DNA from: Desulfurococcaceae archaeon
GTDB taxonomy: Archaea; Thermoproteota; Thermoprotei_A; Sulfolobales; Desulfurococcaceae
DNA length: 64,000 bases
Direction of reading: 5' to 3'
NCBI GenBank assembly: GCA_023269825.1
Contig: JAGDWI010000003.1
Span: forward strand, 248,001-312,000
The translations under genes and the position numbers were made by a program. Shown in pieces: positions 1-8,509 of this stretch. Numbering within the stretch: the first letter of the stretch is position 1; every line of letters starts with the position of its first letter. The notes beneath the pieces were generated by a model. It saw only the letters and a list, made by a program, of their open reading frames with translations, was not told the origin of the DNA and ran no database searches.

Positions 1-441
1 CTATAGCTCAGTGGGTTTTCTTATAGGTATTATGTACTTGCGCATTATTAACAGTATGCTTGCGAAAGCAAGTGCTGAAACGGATGCTAAGATAAGGTCT
101 TGCGCTGAACCAGAAATAGATGCTTTAATAACTTCTCGAACCGCAATAATGAAACCTACTTCACCTATTGATCCTACATACATTTCAGGTTTTCGTCTAG
201 CTGCAATAACCGTTCTAAGCACCTCTACGTAAACGAATAAGAACACTATTTTATTCGCTTATTCTTGTATGAAAGCGAAATCATATGATCTCCCAGTAAT
301 TAATGGTGAATAAATATCATATGCTATCGTTCCCACAGTAATGACCGTAGCAATGGTCGTCAAGATCACTATGACTGAGTTTAGAATGTCCATTATTTTT
401 CTACCGAGAAAGAATATGGAAAATCCTTTCTCAGATGTCAC
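1..441 (-). pseudogene. PsiE-like membrane protein interrupted by an in-frame TAA
   Basis: Two minus-strand open segments lie in one frame. The upstream part (60 codons) carries a hydrophobic helix and ends YDFAFIQE at a TAA (259-261). The downstream part (from a GTG at 244-246) continues with VFLFVYVEVLRTVIAA, a VREVIK stretch and a last hydrophobic helix, ending at TAG in positions 1-3. Joined, they match the layout of the phosphate-starvation-inducible PsiE family, about 130-150 residues with four membrane helices. Only four sense codons separate the stop from the GTG. The simplest reading is a gene killed by one nonsense change. A sequencing error, or two separately translated halves, is also possible. 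The family call rests on pattern memory, not on a search. Confidence 0.55.
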
Positions 442-743
442 GCCTTCTCAGTCACGACCAGGTAAATCTATATGGCTCTCCACACTATTAATAATTATAC
501 GTAAACACCTTGCTTATATTATTTTTCATCCAACACATTCAAAACTGAAAAATTCACTATTCGTAGCTGAAGCAATATCTCAAATAGATGCAGTGAAGCA
601 GTGAACTATAAAATGCATTTAATCCATGGCTAAGTAAATACTAATGCTAATTTACCGCGTTGAATCGAAGGCTATTTGGGGGACTCTTAGTGAAAATTAT
701 TTTGGATTTGCGAGTGGGAGTTCGCTGAGGAGAGCTAGTTATT
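442..743. other. Intergenic stretch with no supported gene
   Basis: I see no convincing gene here. Open frames on both strands are short, lack homology that I recognise and overlap the PsiE-like remnant. A TATA-like run (ACTATAAAATG) lies near 604. No stable hairpin or tRNA-like element was seen. Confidence 0.5.
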
Positions 744-2201
744 TTATCCTTTTACAACTCCTATTGGTACTAATCTAGCAACTGGTTTAGCTATTTTTAC
801 TTTCTCGGCTACGAACACTACTCTATCTACGTCTTTGTAGGCTTCTGGGGCTTCCTCGCTTACAACTCTTTTTGTAGCAGCTCTTACAACTATTCCTCTA
901 TTACTTAGCTCCGCTATGACTCTGTCAGGTGAGTAAGATCTAATGGCTTCCCCTCTACTAAGCCATCTCCCAGCTCCGTGAGGAGCACTATACCATGTTC
1001 TAGCGCCCTCTGGTATTCCAACTAATATGTAACTTGCTGTTCCCATACTACCCGGAATTAATACTGGTTGACCAATGGACTTGTAATCTACTGGTATATC
1101 CGGGTGTCCAGGTGGAAACGCTCTCGTTGCACCTTTCCTATGCACTACTACTCTGTATCTCTCACCGTTAATTACGTGTTCCTCGATTTTAGCAATATTG
1201 TGTGCAACATCGTAGATTACCTCTAATCCGAGTTCCTCTGGATCCTGTTTATATACTTTCCTAAAGCTTTCCCTAACCCAGTGTGTTATGATCTGTCTAT
1301 TAGTCCACGCGAAGTTCGCTGCTGCCGCCATTGCCGCGAAGTAATTCTGTGCTTCAGGACTATTGAAAGGTAATGCTGCTAGTTCTCTATCTGGTACACT
1401 TATGCCATATTTCCTCATTGCTCGCTCCATGACCTGTAAGTAATCGCTTGCAACTTGGTGACCTAACCCTCTGCTCCCAGTGTGAATCATTATGGTGATC
1501 TGACCTAAGTGAGTTATACCCATAATTTTCGCTATGTGGGGATCATATATTTTATCAACCACTTGTATCTCGAGGAAGTGGTTTCCAGCTCCCAGTGTTC
1601 CAAGTTGTTCGTGTCCCCTCTGTTTAGCTACTTTACTGACTTTATCCGCGCTAGCGCCCTTCATTGAACCCTTTTCCTCGGTGTGCTCAGAGTCTCTTTT
1701 CCACCCAAAACCGTGTTCAATAGCCCATTTGACACCGTGCTCTAATACTTCATCTAGATCTCTAAACGTCAACTTCAATTGACCCGTGGAACCTACGCCG
1801 CTTGGAACATTTCTAAATATTGCTTCAACGAGATCCTTTAACTTATCTTTGACATCGTCAACGGAGAGATTAGACCTTAAGACTCTTACTCCGCAGTTAA
1901 TATCGTAGCCTACTCCTCCAGGACTTATAACGCCTTCTTCGACGTCGAATCCCGCTACTCCTCCAATTGGGAACCCGTAGCCCTGGTGACCATCAGGCAT
2001 TACGTACGAGTAAAGCCTTATACCTGGGAGACAGGCAACGTTTGCCGCTTGATCCACAGTTAAATCAGACTCCATTTTCTCCAGTAAGTATTCATCCGCG
2101 AATATGATGGCATCTGTTCTCATACATGGCTTCGCGGTCTTGGGTATCACCCATTCATAATCTCCGGTTTTCTCCAACTTAATCCTAGGCAAGACAATCA
2201 C
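744..2201 (-). CDS. rtcB: RNA-splicing ligase RtcB
   Basis: Seals tRNA exons (2',3'-cyclic phosphate or 3'-phosphate to 5'-OH) after intron excision, using GTP and Mn2+. The protein shows the whole RtcB signature: MPDGHQGYGFPIGG, SPGGVGYDINCG, GAGNHFLE, HTGSRGLGHQ, YDVAHN, IPGSMGTASY and HGAGR. The Mn-binding Cys and four His (C109, H214, H246, H340, H414 counted from an upstream TTG at 2219) keep the spacing of the Pyrococcus enzyme. H414 in HGAGR is the guanylated His. I prefer the GTG at 2199-2201 because it gives an N terminus of family length (MIVLPRIKL...); the TTG adds six residues. No intein is present. All five tRNA genes in this window carry introns, which fits its job. Confidence 0.97.
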   Translation of the reverse strand: MIVLPRIKLEKTGDYEWVIPKTAKPCMRTDAIIFADEYLLEKMESDLTVDQAANVACLPGIRLYSYVMPDGHQGYGFPIGGVAGFDVEEGVISPGGVGYDINCGVRVLRSNLSVDDVKDKLKDLVEAIFRNVPSGVGSTGQLKLTFRDLDEVLEHGVKWAIEHGFGWKRDSEHTEEKGSMKGASADKVSKVAKQRGHEQLGTLGAGNHFLEIQVVDKIYDPHIAKIMGITHLGQITIMIHTGSRGLGHQVASDYLQVMERAMRKYGISVPDRELAALPFNSPEAQNYFAAMAAAANFAWTNRQIITHWVRESFRKVYKQDPEELGLEVIYDVAHNIAKIEEHVINGERYRVVVHRKGATRAFPPGHPDIPVDYKSIGQPVLIPGSMGTASYILVGIPEGARTWYSAPHGAGRWLSRGEAIRSYSPDRVIAELSNRGIVVRAATKRVVSEEAPEAYKDVDRVVFVAEKVKIAKPVARLVPIGVVKG

Positions 2202-2293
2202 CAGTAATGATGTCTGCAAATATCTAAGTTATAATTGAGGCTATTAAATACACTTGATAATTCTTAACAGGGATCCTAGTTCAACGTATTTAA

Positions 2294-3586
2294 TTAAGAT
2301 AACATTAATAAAACTTGATCTAACACACTGTCAACGCTTGTTTTAACTTGTTCCCCTGTTTTCATGTTTTTAACTACAACACTGTTTTCTTTTAATTCCT
2401 TCTCACCAATTATTATAGCTAAATCTACGCCCACTTTGTTACAGTATTCTAGACCTCGCGACAATGAGCGGGGTTTATACACAAATCCCTGTACTTCAAT
2501 ATCCAGGTTTTTAGTTATTGTTCTCAGAATACTGTAACCAAGAGTTAACTGCGCGTTTCCCACTAGTATTAATGCTATTTTCCTCGTTGAAGGAGGTTTA
2601 TACTTACTCAACATAGATAAAGCTATCCTATCTATTCCCAACGCTAACCCTGTCGAGTACTCGTAGGGTCCACCATATATCGATGTTAAACCATCGTATC
2701 TACCTCCGCCTCCAATACTTGGGGACTCCTCGGCCCCTGAGAGTTTATACTCGAAGATCAAGCCTGTGTAATAAGCTAAACCTCTAACTAATCTGGGTTG
2801 ATATTTTGCCTCGAAACCTAGTTCTTTGAGTACCCCTATGAAGTTCTTTAATCTCTCGTGCTCAGATAATACCAAGTCGTATTGTTCTCCGAGGAGGTTT
2901 TTATAGTCGTTAACGATTTCCTCAACCTTGCTTAGATCATTCAAGGATATAAGTTCTTTGAATAACTCGACTTTATCTCCTACTACCTCCTCGAGTTTAA
3001 TCAACGCATCATCTATTTTACCCTTATCTATAAGGTGCAGTATGTAATCCTGCTTCTCCTCATTAACCCCTAGTTTACTCATAAAAACTCTATATGTTGC
3101 AACGTTTCCAACCTCGTATACGTGTTTTACTTGTATTCTATTTAGGAACTCGCTCGCCGTAAATGCTACGAGAATATCTGCATTGACGTCTGGGTCACCA
3201 ATGATCTCTAGGCCTCCTTGCCAGAACTCCCTGTACCTAGCGTACTGCGGCTCCTCGTACCTGAAACACTGCGCTGTATAATATAACCTAATGGGCTTAG
3301 GTCTCCCCCTCATTGATTTAAGATACGCTCTCACAACGCTTGCAGTTACTTCGGGTCTAAGAGCTAGTAAGCGACCGCTTTTATCTTCAAATACATACAT
3401 GGATCGCTTTATTTCCTCACCGCTTTTCGCTTCGAAGAGAGAGAAATATTCAACAGTTGGTGTTATTATTGGTTCAAAACCATGTCTTCTAGCAGTATCC
3501 CTGAACTCTGAGAACAAGTACTCGTAGAGCTCTGCCTCTGACTCCAATAAATCACGCATACCGCGAGGCGGGTTGTACTCGCTCAT
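2294..3586 (-). CDS. hisS: Histidyl-tRNA synthetase
   Basis: Class II synthetase that charges tRNA-His. Visible elements are the N-terminal PPRGMRD start, class II motif 2 (FRYEEPQYARYREFWQ), the histidine-binding LVRGLAYYTGLIFEY motif, the GGGGRYDGL loop, motif 3 (GLALGIDRI) and a C-terminal anticodon-binding domain. Length (about 430) is normal. An ATG (MSEYNPPRG...) fits the family N terminus better than a TTG three codons upstream at 3595. The gene start overlaps the end of the EndA-like gene by about 35 nt, so the two are probably in one minus-strand operon with translational coupling. Confidence 0.96.
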   Translation of the reverse strand: MSEYNPPRGMRDLLESEAELYEYLFSEFRDTARRHGFEPIITPTVEYFSLFEAKSGEEIKRSMYVFEDKSGRLLALRPEVTASVVRAYLKSMRGRPKPIRLYYTAQCFRYEEPQYARYREFWQGGLEIIGDPDVNADILVAFTASEFLNRIQVKHVYEVGNVATYRVFMSKLGVNEEKQDYILHLIDKGKIDDALIKLEEVVGDKVELFKELISLNDLSKVEEIVNDYKNLLGEQYDLVLSEHERLKNFIGVLKELGFEAKYQPRLVRGLAYYTGLIFEYKLSGAEESPSIGGGGRYDGLTSIYGGPYEYSTGLALGIDRIALSMLSKYKPPSTRKIALILVGNAQLTLGYSILRTITKNLDIEVQGFVYKPRSLSRGLEYCNKVGVDLAIIIGEKELKENSVVVKNMKTGEQVKTSVDSVLDQVLLMLS

Positions 3587-4115
3587 TTTTCTCAACCATT
3601 AAATTAGCTGACGTAATATCGTAATAAGTCAACTCTCCTTGCAGACTAACTATAGCTAACGTTGCTTTAAGATTATTTCGCATAGCTTCGCTAACGATGC
3701 TCTGCAGATAATCGATGTTTAAACTCATTTTCTCTTCTAGTACATAGACTACTCTGAGTTCACCTGTTTTATCTTTGACGAGGAATTTAAGTGGTTCAAC
3801 TACTCGAATTCTTCTCCCTCTTTCACGTAAATCTTTGAAAACAGATAGCATTGGCCAAAAGAACTTATCAAAGCATTTTCCATGATCCTTTACGAGTTCC
3901 TCAACGTTATCTATGTACTTGTCACCGCTTTTAACTATTATTTTATCCTGGGAAAGCAGGTACGCGACTTCAACTAGGTCTAACATCAACTTGTTGCCGT
4001 AGTACTTACCAAACCACCTTTCCTCGAGCTCATCAGTGAAAGATGATCTATAAGCGTAACCTTTACAGATTGATTCATCAAAGTATATTTCGGGAGCCTT
4101 TGTACTTCGACTCAT
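3552..4115 (-). CDS. tRNA-splicing endonuclease, probable structural (non-catalytic) subunit
   Basis: The N-terminal half (WFGKYYGNKLMLDLVEVAYLL) matches the EndA N-terminal domain. The C-terminal half (FKDLRERGRRI...PLKFLV) keeps the nuclease-fold start. The catalytic His of the HSxYLV motif and the final catalytic Lys are not recognisable; those places read SLNIDYLQ and ELTYYDI. This fits the structural subunit of the crenarchaeal two-subunit EndA, whose partner lies elsewhere. ATG at 4113-4115 is preferred over a TTG two codons upstream. It sits directly before hisS and 14 nt or less after a small gene, all on the minus strand. The family call is from motifs; loss of catalysis is inferred. 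Confidence 0.75.
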   Translation of the reverse strand: MSRSTKAPEIYFDESICKGYAYRSSFTDELEERWFGKYYGNKLMLDLVEVAYLLSQDKIIVKSGDKYIDNVEELVKDHGKCFDKFFWPMLSVFKDLRERGRRIRVVEPLKFLVKDKTGELRVVYVLEEKMSLNIDYLQSIVSEAMRNNLKATLAIVSLQGELTYYDITSANLMVEKNERVQPASRYA

Positions 4116-4129
4116 TAACAATCAACCCC

Positions 4130-4417
4130 TTAATCTTCAGGTATTCCACGCTCAACTAGCCTAATCATGAGGTGTTCTCTCGGAAAAACCTCTAACATTT
4201 CTTCAAACACTTCTTCGGAGTCAATTAAATCTAGCAATAAAACATTATTCCTCCTCTGAACATAAGCAACTCCTTTACCGCACTGATAAAGCATTACCGC
4301 GTCGTCTCCAATGCTTCCTCTGAACACCTGCTGGCACCTTTCACTGAGCTTACTCGTTATCGATTCCTCGATCAACGTATTTTCTCTTAGGATATCTATT
4401 AATATGTGCTTGATCAT
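4130..4417 (-). CDS. Conserved-looking small protein of unknown function
   Basis: A 95-residue acidic soluble protein with no membrane segment and no motif I recognise. It contains a central beta-like stretch (GVAYVQRRNNVLLLDLID). Two Cys (in SERCQQ and LYQCGK) are not in a metal-binding pattern. Its position between two small genes of the same strand, 16 nt from the gene upstream and 8-14 nt from the EndA subunit downstream, supports a real gene in the hisS operon. Confidence 0.6.
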   Translation of the reverse strand: MIKHILIDILRENTLIEESITSKLSERCQQVFRGSIGDDAVMLYQCGKGVAYVQRRNNVLLLDLIDSEEVFEEMLEVFPREHLMIRLVERGIPED

Positions 4418-4433
4418 TTAACGTACACCTACT

Positions 4434-4718
4434 TTAAACAAATACTTCGCTTATGTAGTCTTCGAGTTTGCCGCCATTCGTGATTTCTATTTTAACACCG
4501 ATATCTCTGAGAACCTCGGCGACCTCAGGTGACATTGATCCCGACACTATGATCCAGGGATCGTGTTCTTCGAGCAAATCCTCAATTAATGATGGGTCAC
4601 TTGGTTTCTTCAACCTAGCTACTATTTTCCTGCTATCCATATCATACACTACTAGTTCCTCGGCTTCATCGTAATCAACTATATTATTATTCTTAGTTGT
4701 TAGTATAATAGAGCCCAA
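4434..4718 (-). CDS. Small protein resembling NifX/NifB-type cofactor-carrier domains
   Basis: A 94-residue protein. The segment DPWIIVSGSMSPEVAEVLRDIGVKIEITNGG resembles the second half of the dinitrogenase iron-molybdenum cofactor family fold (a beta strand, a helix with a gly/ser turn, then a strand). The resemblance is loose and there are no Cys or His ligands, so a cofactor role is not shown. It is probably the first gene of the minus-strand operon leading to hisS, divergent from the glycosylase gene. Confidence 0.5.
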   Translation of the reverse strand: MGSIILTTKNNNIVDYDEAEELVVYDMDSRKIVARLKKPSDPSLIEDLLEEHDPWIIVSGSMSPEVAEVLRDIGVKIEITNGGKLEDYISEVFV

Positions 4719-4802
4719 GGGTCCCAGCTCAACGTCTAATCAACTGTGATTACTGTTAGGGTGGCTTATAAAGTGGTTACAATAGATAACGACAGAGTTC
4801 AC

Positions 4803-5627
4803 GTGGTTGCATCATTAATGGAATCCATTAAAGACGATGTACTGCGTTTAAAGCGGAGTGATCCCCAGTATGTTGCGTTGAAGAAACTCATTAATTCGGT
4901 GGGTGTAAACAATGCTTCAATATTAACGGTATTAAATAGCTTAATTAGTTATCAGCTGAGTATTCCAGGCGAAGAATATTGGGGACGTTTCGCAGATTTC
5001 TTCTCTAAACCCAATGTTCAATTAAACACTGATTATTTTAAGAAATTCCTACTAAATGTAAAGTGCACGAGACTCCTCGACCAAAAACTGAGGAGAATTA
5101 GCAGAGTTTTATCCTCTGATTTACCGGGTAAACTACTAAGTAATGGATTACGTTACTGCAATAACATAGAGGCATTTATGAGGGAATTATCCCGTATACT
5201 CAAAGTAAGTGAAGATAGTAAAACCATTGTTTTCTCCGCTAAAATGTACAGTTACCTCTGTGATGTTTCAGGTCAAGTAGTTGATCTCGGAAAAACACCT
5301 ATACCGGTTGATTACAGGAATTCTCTACTAGCGTTAACTAGTTGCATTATTACAGATTGCGGAGGCCTTCCTTTAAAGGAGTGCGCGTTAAAGCTTACTA
5401 GTAGCACATACTCGAAGTACGTTAGAAACGCTTGGATGAGTGTTTGTAATCAACTAGGGATCTCGTGCCTAGAACTAGATGCTTTCACATGGATATTTAC
5501 CGGTGTAGCAATAAGCAGTGATTTCAATGTATCTAAAATAGTTAAATTACTCAAGGAGAAATACAGTGTAAATATACGAGAAGACGTAGTGAGAATTCTA
5601 CTTGAATGCGTGGAGAAATATGTGTGA
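4803..5627 (+). CDS. AGOG-type N-glycosylase/DNA lyase (8-oxoguanine repair)
   Basis: Removes 8-oxoguanine and cleaves the abasic strand. The protein follows Pyrobaculum AGOG closely in order: RSDPQY near the start, LNSLISYQLSIPGEEYW, FFSK, a lysine-bearing SKTIVFSAKMYSY helix and the IPVDYR motif carrying the catalytic Asp, then LELDAFTWIF. The frame is open from a GTG at 4746, but a TATA-like TTATAAAG lies at 4766-4773 inside that extension. The GTG at 4803 would be leaderless and gives 274 residues, closer to family length (about 256). The following HD gene overlaps its stop. Confidence 0.88.
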   Translation: MVASLMESIKDDVLRLKRSDPQYVALKKLINSVGVNNASILTVLNSLISYQLSIPGEEYWGRFADFFSKPNVQLNTDYFKKFLLNVKCTRLLDQKLRRISRVLSSDLPGKLLSNGLRYCNNIEAFMRELSRILKVSEDSKTIVFSAKMYSYLCDVSGQVVDLGKTPIPVDYRNSLLALTSCIITDCGGLPLKECALKLTSSTYSKYVRNAWMSVCNQLGISCLELDAFTWIFTGVAISSDFNVSKIVKLLKEKYSVNIREDVVRILLECVEKYV

Positions 5628-6201
5628 AACACGTAAATTAGAGTTAATAACTGAGATAGCGAGATCACTCTACGATAGATCATTCGAGCACGGGATATAC
5701 CACGTGGAAAGAGTCTACAAGTGGTCGATTAAAATAATAGAAAACGAAAACATCAAAGTCGACCCCGTTCACTTGAAAACCGCGATATTTCTCCACGATC
5801 TTGGAAGATTAGTTGGAGAACCACATGCATATTACTCCGCTTTAATTAGCGAAATGCTGCTGAAGGAAGCTGGTTGCAACGATTTAATTATAAAGGGATT
5901 AGTCACAGCTATTAAATCCCACAGTTTCAGTTACTCGAAGAACGTTGAGCGAACAAGCGATCTCGGTAAAATTCTCAGCGATGCGGATAAACTAGATGCA
6001 CTTGGATTAATCGGGTTTCTAAGAGTATTCATATATAGTGAAAGAAGGGGCAGAAGCCTTAATGATACTCTGAAACATTTCCATGAAAAAATCCTCAAGC
6101 TACATACTCTCATGAACTATGATTATTCGAGGAAGAAAGCCATTGAGTACACTGAGAGAGTACGGGAGTTACTGAGTATTTTAGGAGGAGAACTCAACTA
6201 A
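5620..6201 (+). CDS. HD-domain phosphohydrolase
   Basis: A metal-dependent hydrolase of the HD superfamily. Visible metal ligands are the His in GIYHVERV, the HD pair in IFLHDLGRL, the His in AIKSHSFSY and the Asp in LSDADKLDALG, the usual order for this fold. At about 193 residues it is a single domain. The ATG at 5620 overlaps the glycosylase stop (ATGTGTGA), which indicates coupled translation; an ATG at 5602 is also open. The substrate is unknown. Nucleotides or cyclic nucleotides are typical for the fold. Confidence 0.82.
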   Translation: MCETRKLELITEIARSLYDRSFEHGIYHVERVYKWSIKIIENENIKVDPVHLKTAIFLHDLGRLVGEPHAYYSALISEMLLKEAGCNDLIIKGLVTAIKSHSFSYSKNVERTSDLGKILSDADKLDALGLIGFLRVFIYSERRGRSLNDTLKHFHEKILKLHTLMNYDYSRKKAIEYTERVRELLSILGGELN

Positions 6202-6208
6202 ACGGGGT

Positions 6209-7081
6209 TTACTTTAATCCCTCATAAGAACCGAGTGCTGAAATAAGAACAGTTATTTCACTAGCCCATTCGAAAGACAATTTATTCTTTCTGAACAACA
6301 TGTCTAATTCATACATTGACTTCGCGCATTCAGGCGTAGCCATGTATCTACATGCTTCAACTGCTTTAACTTTATCTTGGAAGACCTGGGGGATGTGTTG
6401 TTTTATTAAATCCATGTAAAACGCGATAACAGTGTTATCAAGAGCTCTGAATTCCTTGTTTAACTCAATGAATCTCTTAAGATACCCGAATACGAGGCTT
6501 TCACGGGAATCTATTATTGAGAACCCTCTCCATTTCGAGCTTAAGACTCTGTAAACATCGTTAAATGTTATGCCTGACTGTATTAACGCTATTTGCGTAT
6601 AACCAACTGATTGCAAGTGCTCATACATTTCACTTCTTTTAACAGCTCTGAGTACATCTATGAGTTGCTTTAAGTCACTCCATTTGCTCACTGCGTTCAC
6701 GGTATCCATGGCTTTCTTGAATTTATTGCTTTCCTCAAGAATACTCTCCACGTTGCTTAACCCTATTGTTAAACCCAGGACAGTTAGGGGAATAATGTAT
6801 TCTGGGTGCGTTGAGTCACATATACGGTAAACATCTCTTAAAGCACCTGAGTATAATTTACTGTAATCTACACCGGTAGCAGCGATTTTCCCCTCCCTTA
6901 TTTTTACTCCGAGATTCACGGCTTCAACAATGTAATCAATTGATGCAACAAGGTTACATGCTACTTCATCGAACATTTTACTCGGCATTAACCTATGTAA
7001 GCCACCTGGTTTAATGTAAGCGTTTAAGCCTAGTATAGCTCCCCTTAAGAGAGCTTTAGCGACGTGAATCTCCTCGCTCAT
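6209..7081 (-). CDS. CitG/MdcB-like triphosphoribosyl-dephospho-CoA synthase family protein
   Basis: An all-alpha protein of 290 residues. The N-terminal NAYIKPGGLHRLMP resembles the KPGNVHR signature of the CitG/MdcB family, and the later GLTIGLSNVESI helix also fits. Bacterial members make the prosthetic group of citrate lyase or malonate decarboxylase. Archaea carry homologues without those lyases, so the substrate here is unknown. No lyase gene is nearby. It is convergent with the HD gene and lies downstream of a phosphoesterase gene on the same strand. Confidence 0.6.
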   Translation of the reverse strand: MSEEIHVAKALLRGAILGLNAYIKPGGLHRLMPSKMFDEVACNLVASIDYIVEAVNLGVKIREGKIAATGVDYSKLYSGALRDVYRICDSTHPEYIIPLTVLGLTIGLSNVESILEESNKFKKAMDTVNAVSKWSDLKQLIDVLRAVKRSEMYEHLQSVGYTQIALIQSGITFNDVYRVLSSKWRGFSIIDSRESLVFGYLKRFIELNKEFRALDNTVIAFYMDLIKQHIPQVFQDKVKAVEACRYMATPECAKSMYELDMLFRKNKLSFEWASEITVLISALGSYEGLK

Positions 7082-7116
7082 TTCGAAAACCTACATAATC
7101 TAATCTCATTAGAATC

Positions 7117-7803
7117 CTATATCTTGATTTCAACCAGTTTCTTTCTAGCAGGCAACGATACATTATACACTGGTACATTTCTTATATTTAACACTTCTAT
7201 TGCACCCATGTGTACGTGTCCATGTATAACGGCATCAAATATTTCTCTTTTAATTATTTTTTCAAACTTCGAGCATGCAAGATAAGGGTATGATTCTTCT
7301 CTTTCACCTAGTAGGTTTCTATATGTGACACCGTAGTGTGATAGAAGAATTATTTTCCTGCAACCAGTTTTCCTTAATTCATTAGCCATTTGCTCTATTC
7401 TTAGAGGTAATTGCGAGTAATATTTTTCTATTCCAGGAATATTGCGTGCTTGCCACGTTGTCGGTTTATCTAGAGCACCACGGGTTCCAATTATGCATAG
7501 CTCATTGTTGTTTAGTGCAATATAGTTGTCATGCAACCATACTACCTCTCTGTATAATTGAACGTAGAGTTTCTCGTAGCCCCTGTACTCTTCGTTGCCG
7601 AAGACACTTATGATCATCGCTTTCGGATACTTCTTCACAGTTGCCTCAATAACAGGTTTAAACATGAATACCTTATTCCTGTCAACCATGTCCCCAGCGA
7701 AAAGTATTAAGTCTGGTTCAGTCGATGAGTTTTTCAATGCTTCAAGATATAGATGTAGGTTTTCTGGGCTGTGAACATCGGATGTTGATAAAATAATAGC
7801 CAT
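7117..7803 (-). CDS. Calcineurin-like metallophosphoesterase
   Basis: The five metal-binding blocks of the family appear in order: STSDVH (residues 7-11), FAGDMVDR (about 35-42), FGNEEY (about 68), LLSHYG (about 154) and HGHVHMGA (about 194). At 228 residues it is a stand-alone catalytic domain. The substrate cannot be told from sequence. It may share a promoter region with the divergent zinc-ribbon gene (GTTTAAAAAC between them). Confidence 0.85.
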   Translation of the reverse strand: MAIILSTSDVHSPENLHLYLEALKNSSTEPDLILFAGDMVDRNKVFMFKPVIEATVKKYPKAMIISVFGNEEYRGYEKLYVQLYREVVWLHDNYIALNNNELCIIGTRGALDKPTTWQARNIPGIEKYYSQLPLRIEQMANELRKTGCRKIILLSHYGVTYRNLLGEREESYPYLACSKFEKIIKREIFDAVIHGHVHMGAIEVLNIRNVPVYNVSLPARKKLVEIKI

Positions 7804-7854
7804 GAATACACCTCAGTTTAAAAACCCCTTTGCATTTAGTAATGAGGAGTAAGG

Positions 7855-8103
7855 GTGAAAAACTTGACGATAGGTTTGCTTAAAGGAGCAAATAAACCAG
7901 GTCACAAAGGATGGACAACTGAGAAGTGTATAATGTGTGCTACTACACTTGATTTCTTCCATGGATACGAGTTGAAAAACATATACTATTGCCCAAAGTG
8001 CTTATCAAATGGAATTAAAGCATATTTCTGCGCAGCGGATGCTAGGAAAGTACACTATAAGTGTCCATACTGCAAAAGTGATTTAAAACCATACTATGAG
8101 TGA
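7855..8103 (+). CDS. Small zinc-ribbon protein
   Basis: An 82-residue basic protein with a GTG start. It has CIMC (about 25-28), CPKC (about 46-49), a lone FCAA Cys and CPYC (about 70-73), which makes at least one CxxC-CxxC zinc ribbon and possibly two. A role in nucleic-acid or protein binding is likely for such proteins but not shown. Confidence 0.65.
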   Translation: MKNLTIGLLKGANKPGHKGWTTEKCIMCATTLDFFHGYELKNIYYCPKCLSNGIKAYFCAADARKVHYKCPYCKSDLKPYYE

Positions 8104-8220
8104 CCCTGCGAAAACATAGCACCGTTTTTAGTTCCACTCATAGGTGTACACTAAGTCTGTATTACAGAATATCTATGGTTTCTAGAAGTACTCAGAATAA
8201 TAATGAGCTAGGCCCCTCAC

Positions 8221-8448
8221 TTAGGGTTTAGTGAAGTCTTCTAAAGTTGCATCATTAATGATTTTAATGCTAATAGCGTTAACTGGGCATAATGGTATGC
8301 ATCCATAGCACTCAATGCATCTACTCTCATCTACTTTTATAGTATCTTGTTGCTTCGTGAAAACGCTGGAGGGGCAATATTCTACGCATAATCCACACAT
8401 ATTACATTTCTCTTTGCTGATTTCTATTCGAACCCTAATGATTAACAC
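8221..8448 (-). CDS. 2x[4Fe-4S] ferredoxin
   Basis: Two full CxxCxxCxxxC motifs are present (CNMCGLCVEYC and CIECYGCIPLC), the bacterial-type dicluster ferredoxin pattern, in about 75 residues. A TATA-like TTTATAAT sits just upstream, so the GTG at 8446-8448 is more plausible than the TTG at 8457, but the start is uncertain. It probably serves as an electron carrier for the anaerobic enzymes of this organism, such as oxidoreductases and radical SAM proteins. Confidence 0.85.
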   Translation of the reverse strand: MLIIRVRIEISKEKCNMCGLCVEYCPSSVFTKQQDTIKVDESRCIECYGCIPLCPVNAISIKIINDATLEDFTKP

Positions 8449-8509
8449 CTGTTTCAACTAATTATAAATTTACTGAAAATATTTGATAAACTACTTGGAG
8501 GAGATATTG

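Noticed and set aside
259-261. Stop-codon recoding in the PsiE-like gene
   Set aside because: The codon is TAA, which is not used for selenocysteine or pyrrolysine in archaea, and no recoding hairpin was seen.
341-604. Plus-strand 87-codon frame opposite the PsiE-like remnant
   Set aside because: It is antisense to a better-supported coding region, with no family resemblance and no ribosome binding site.
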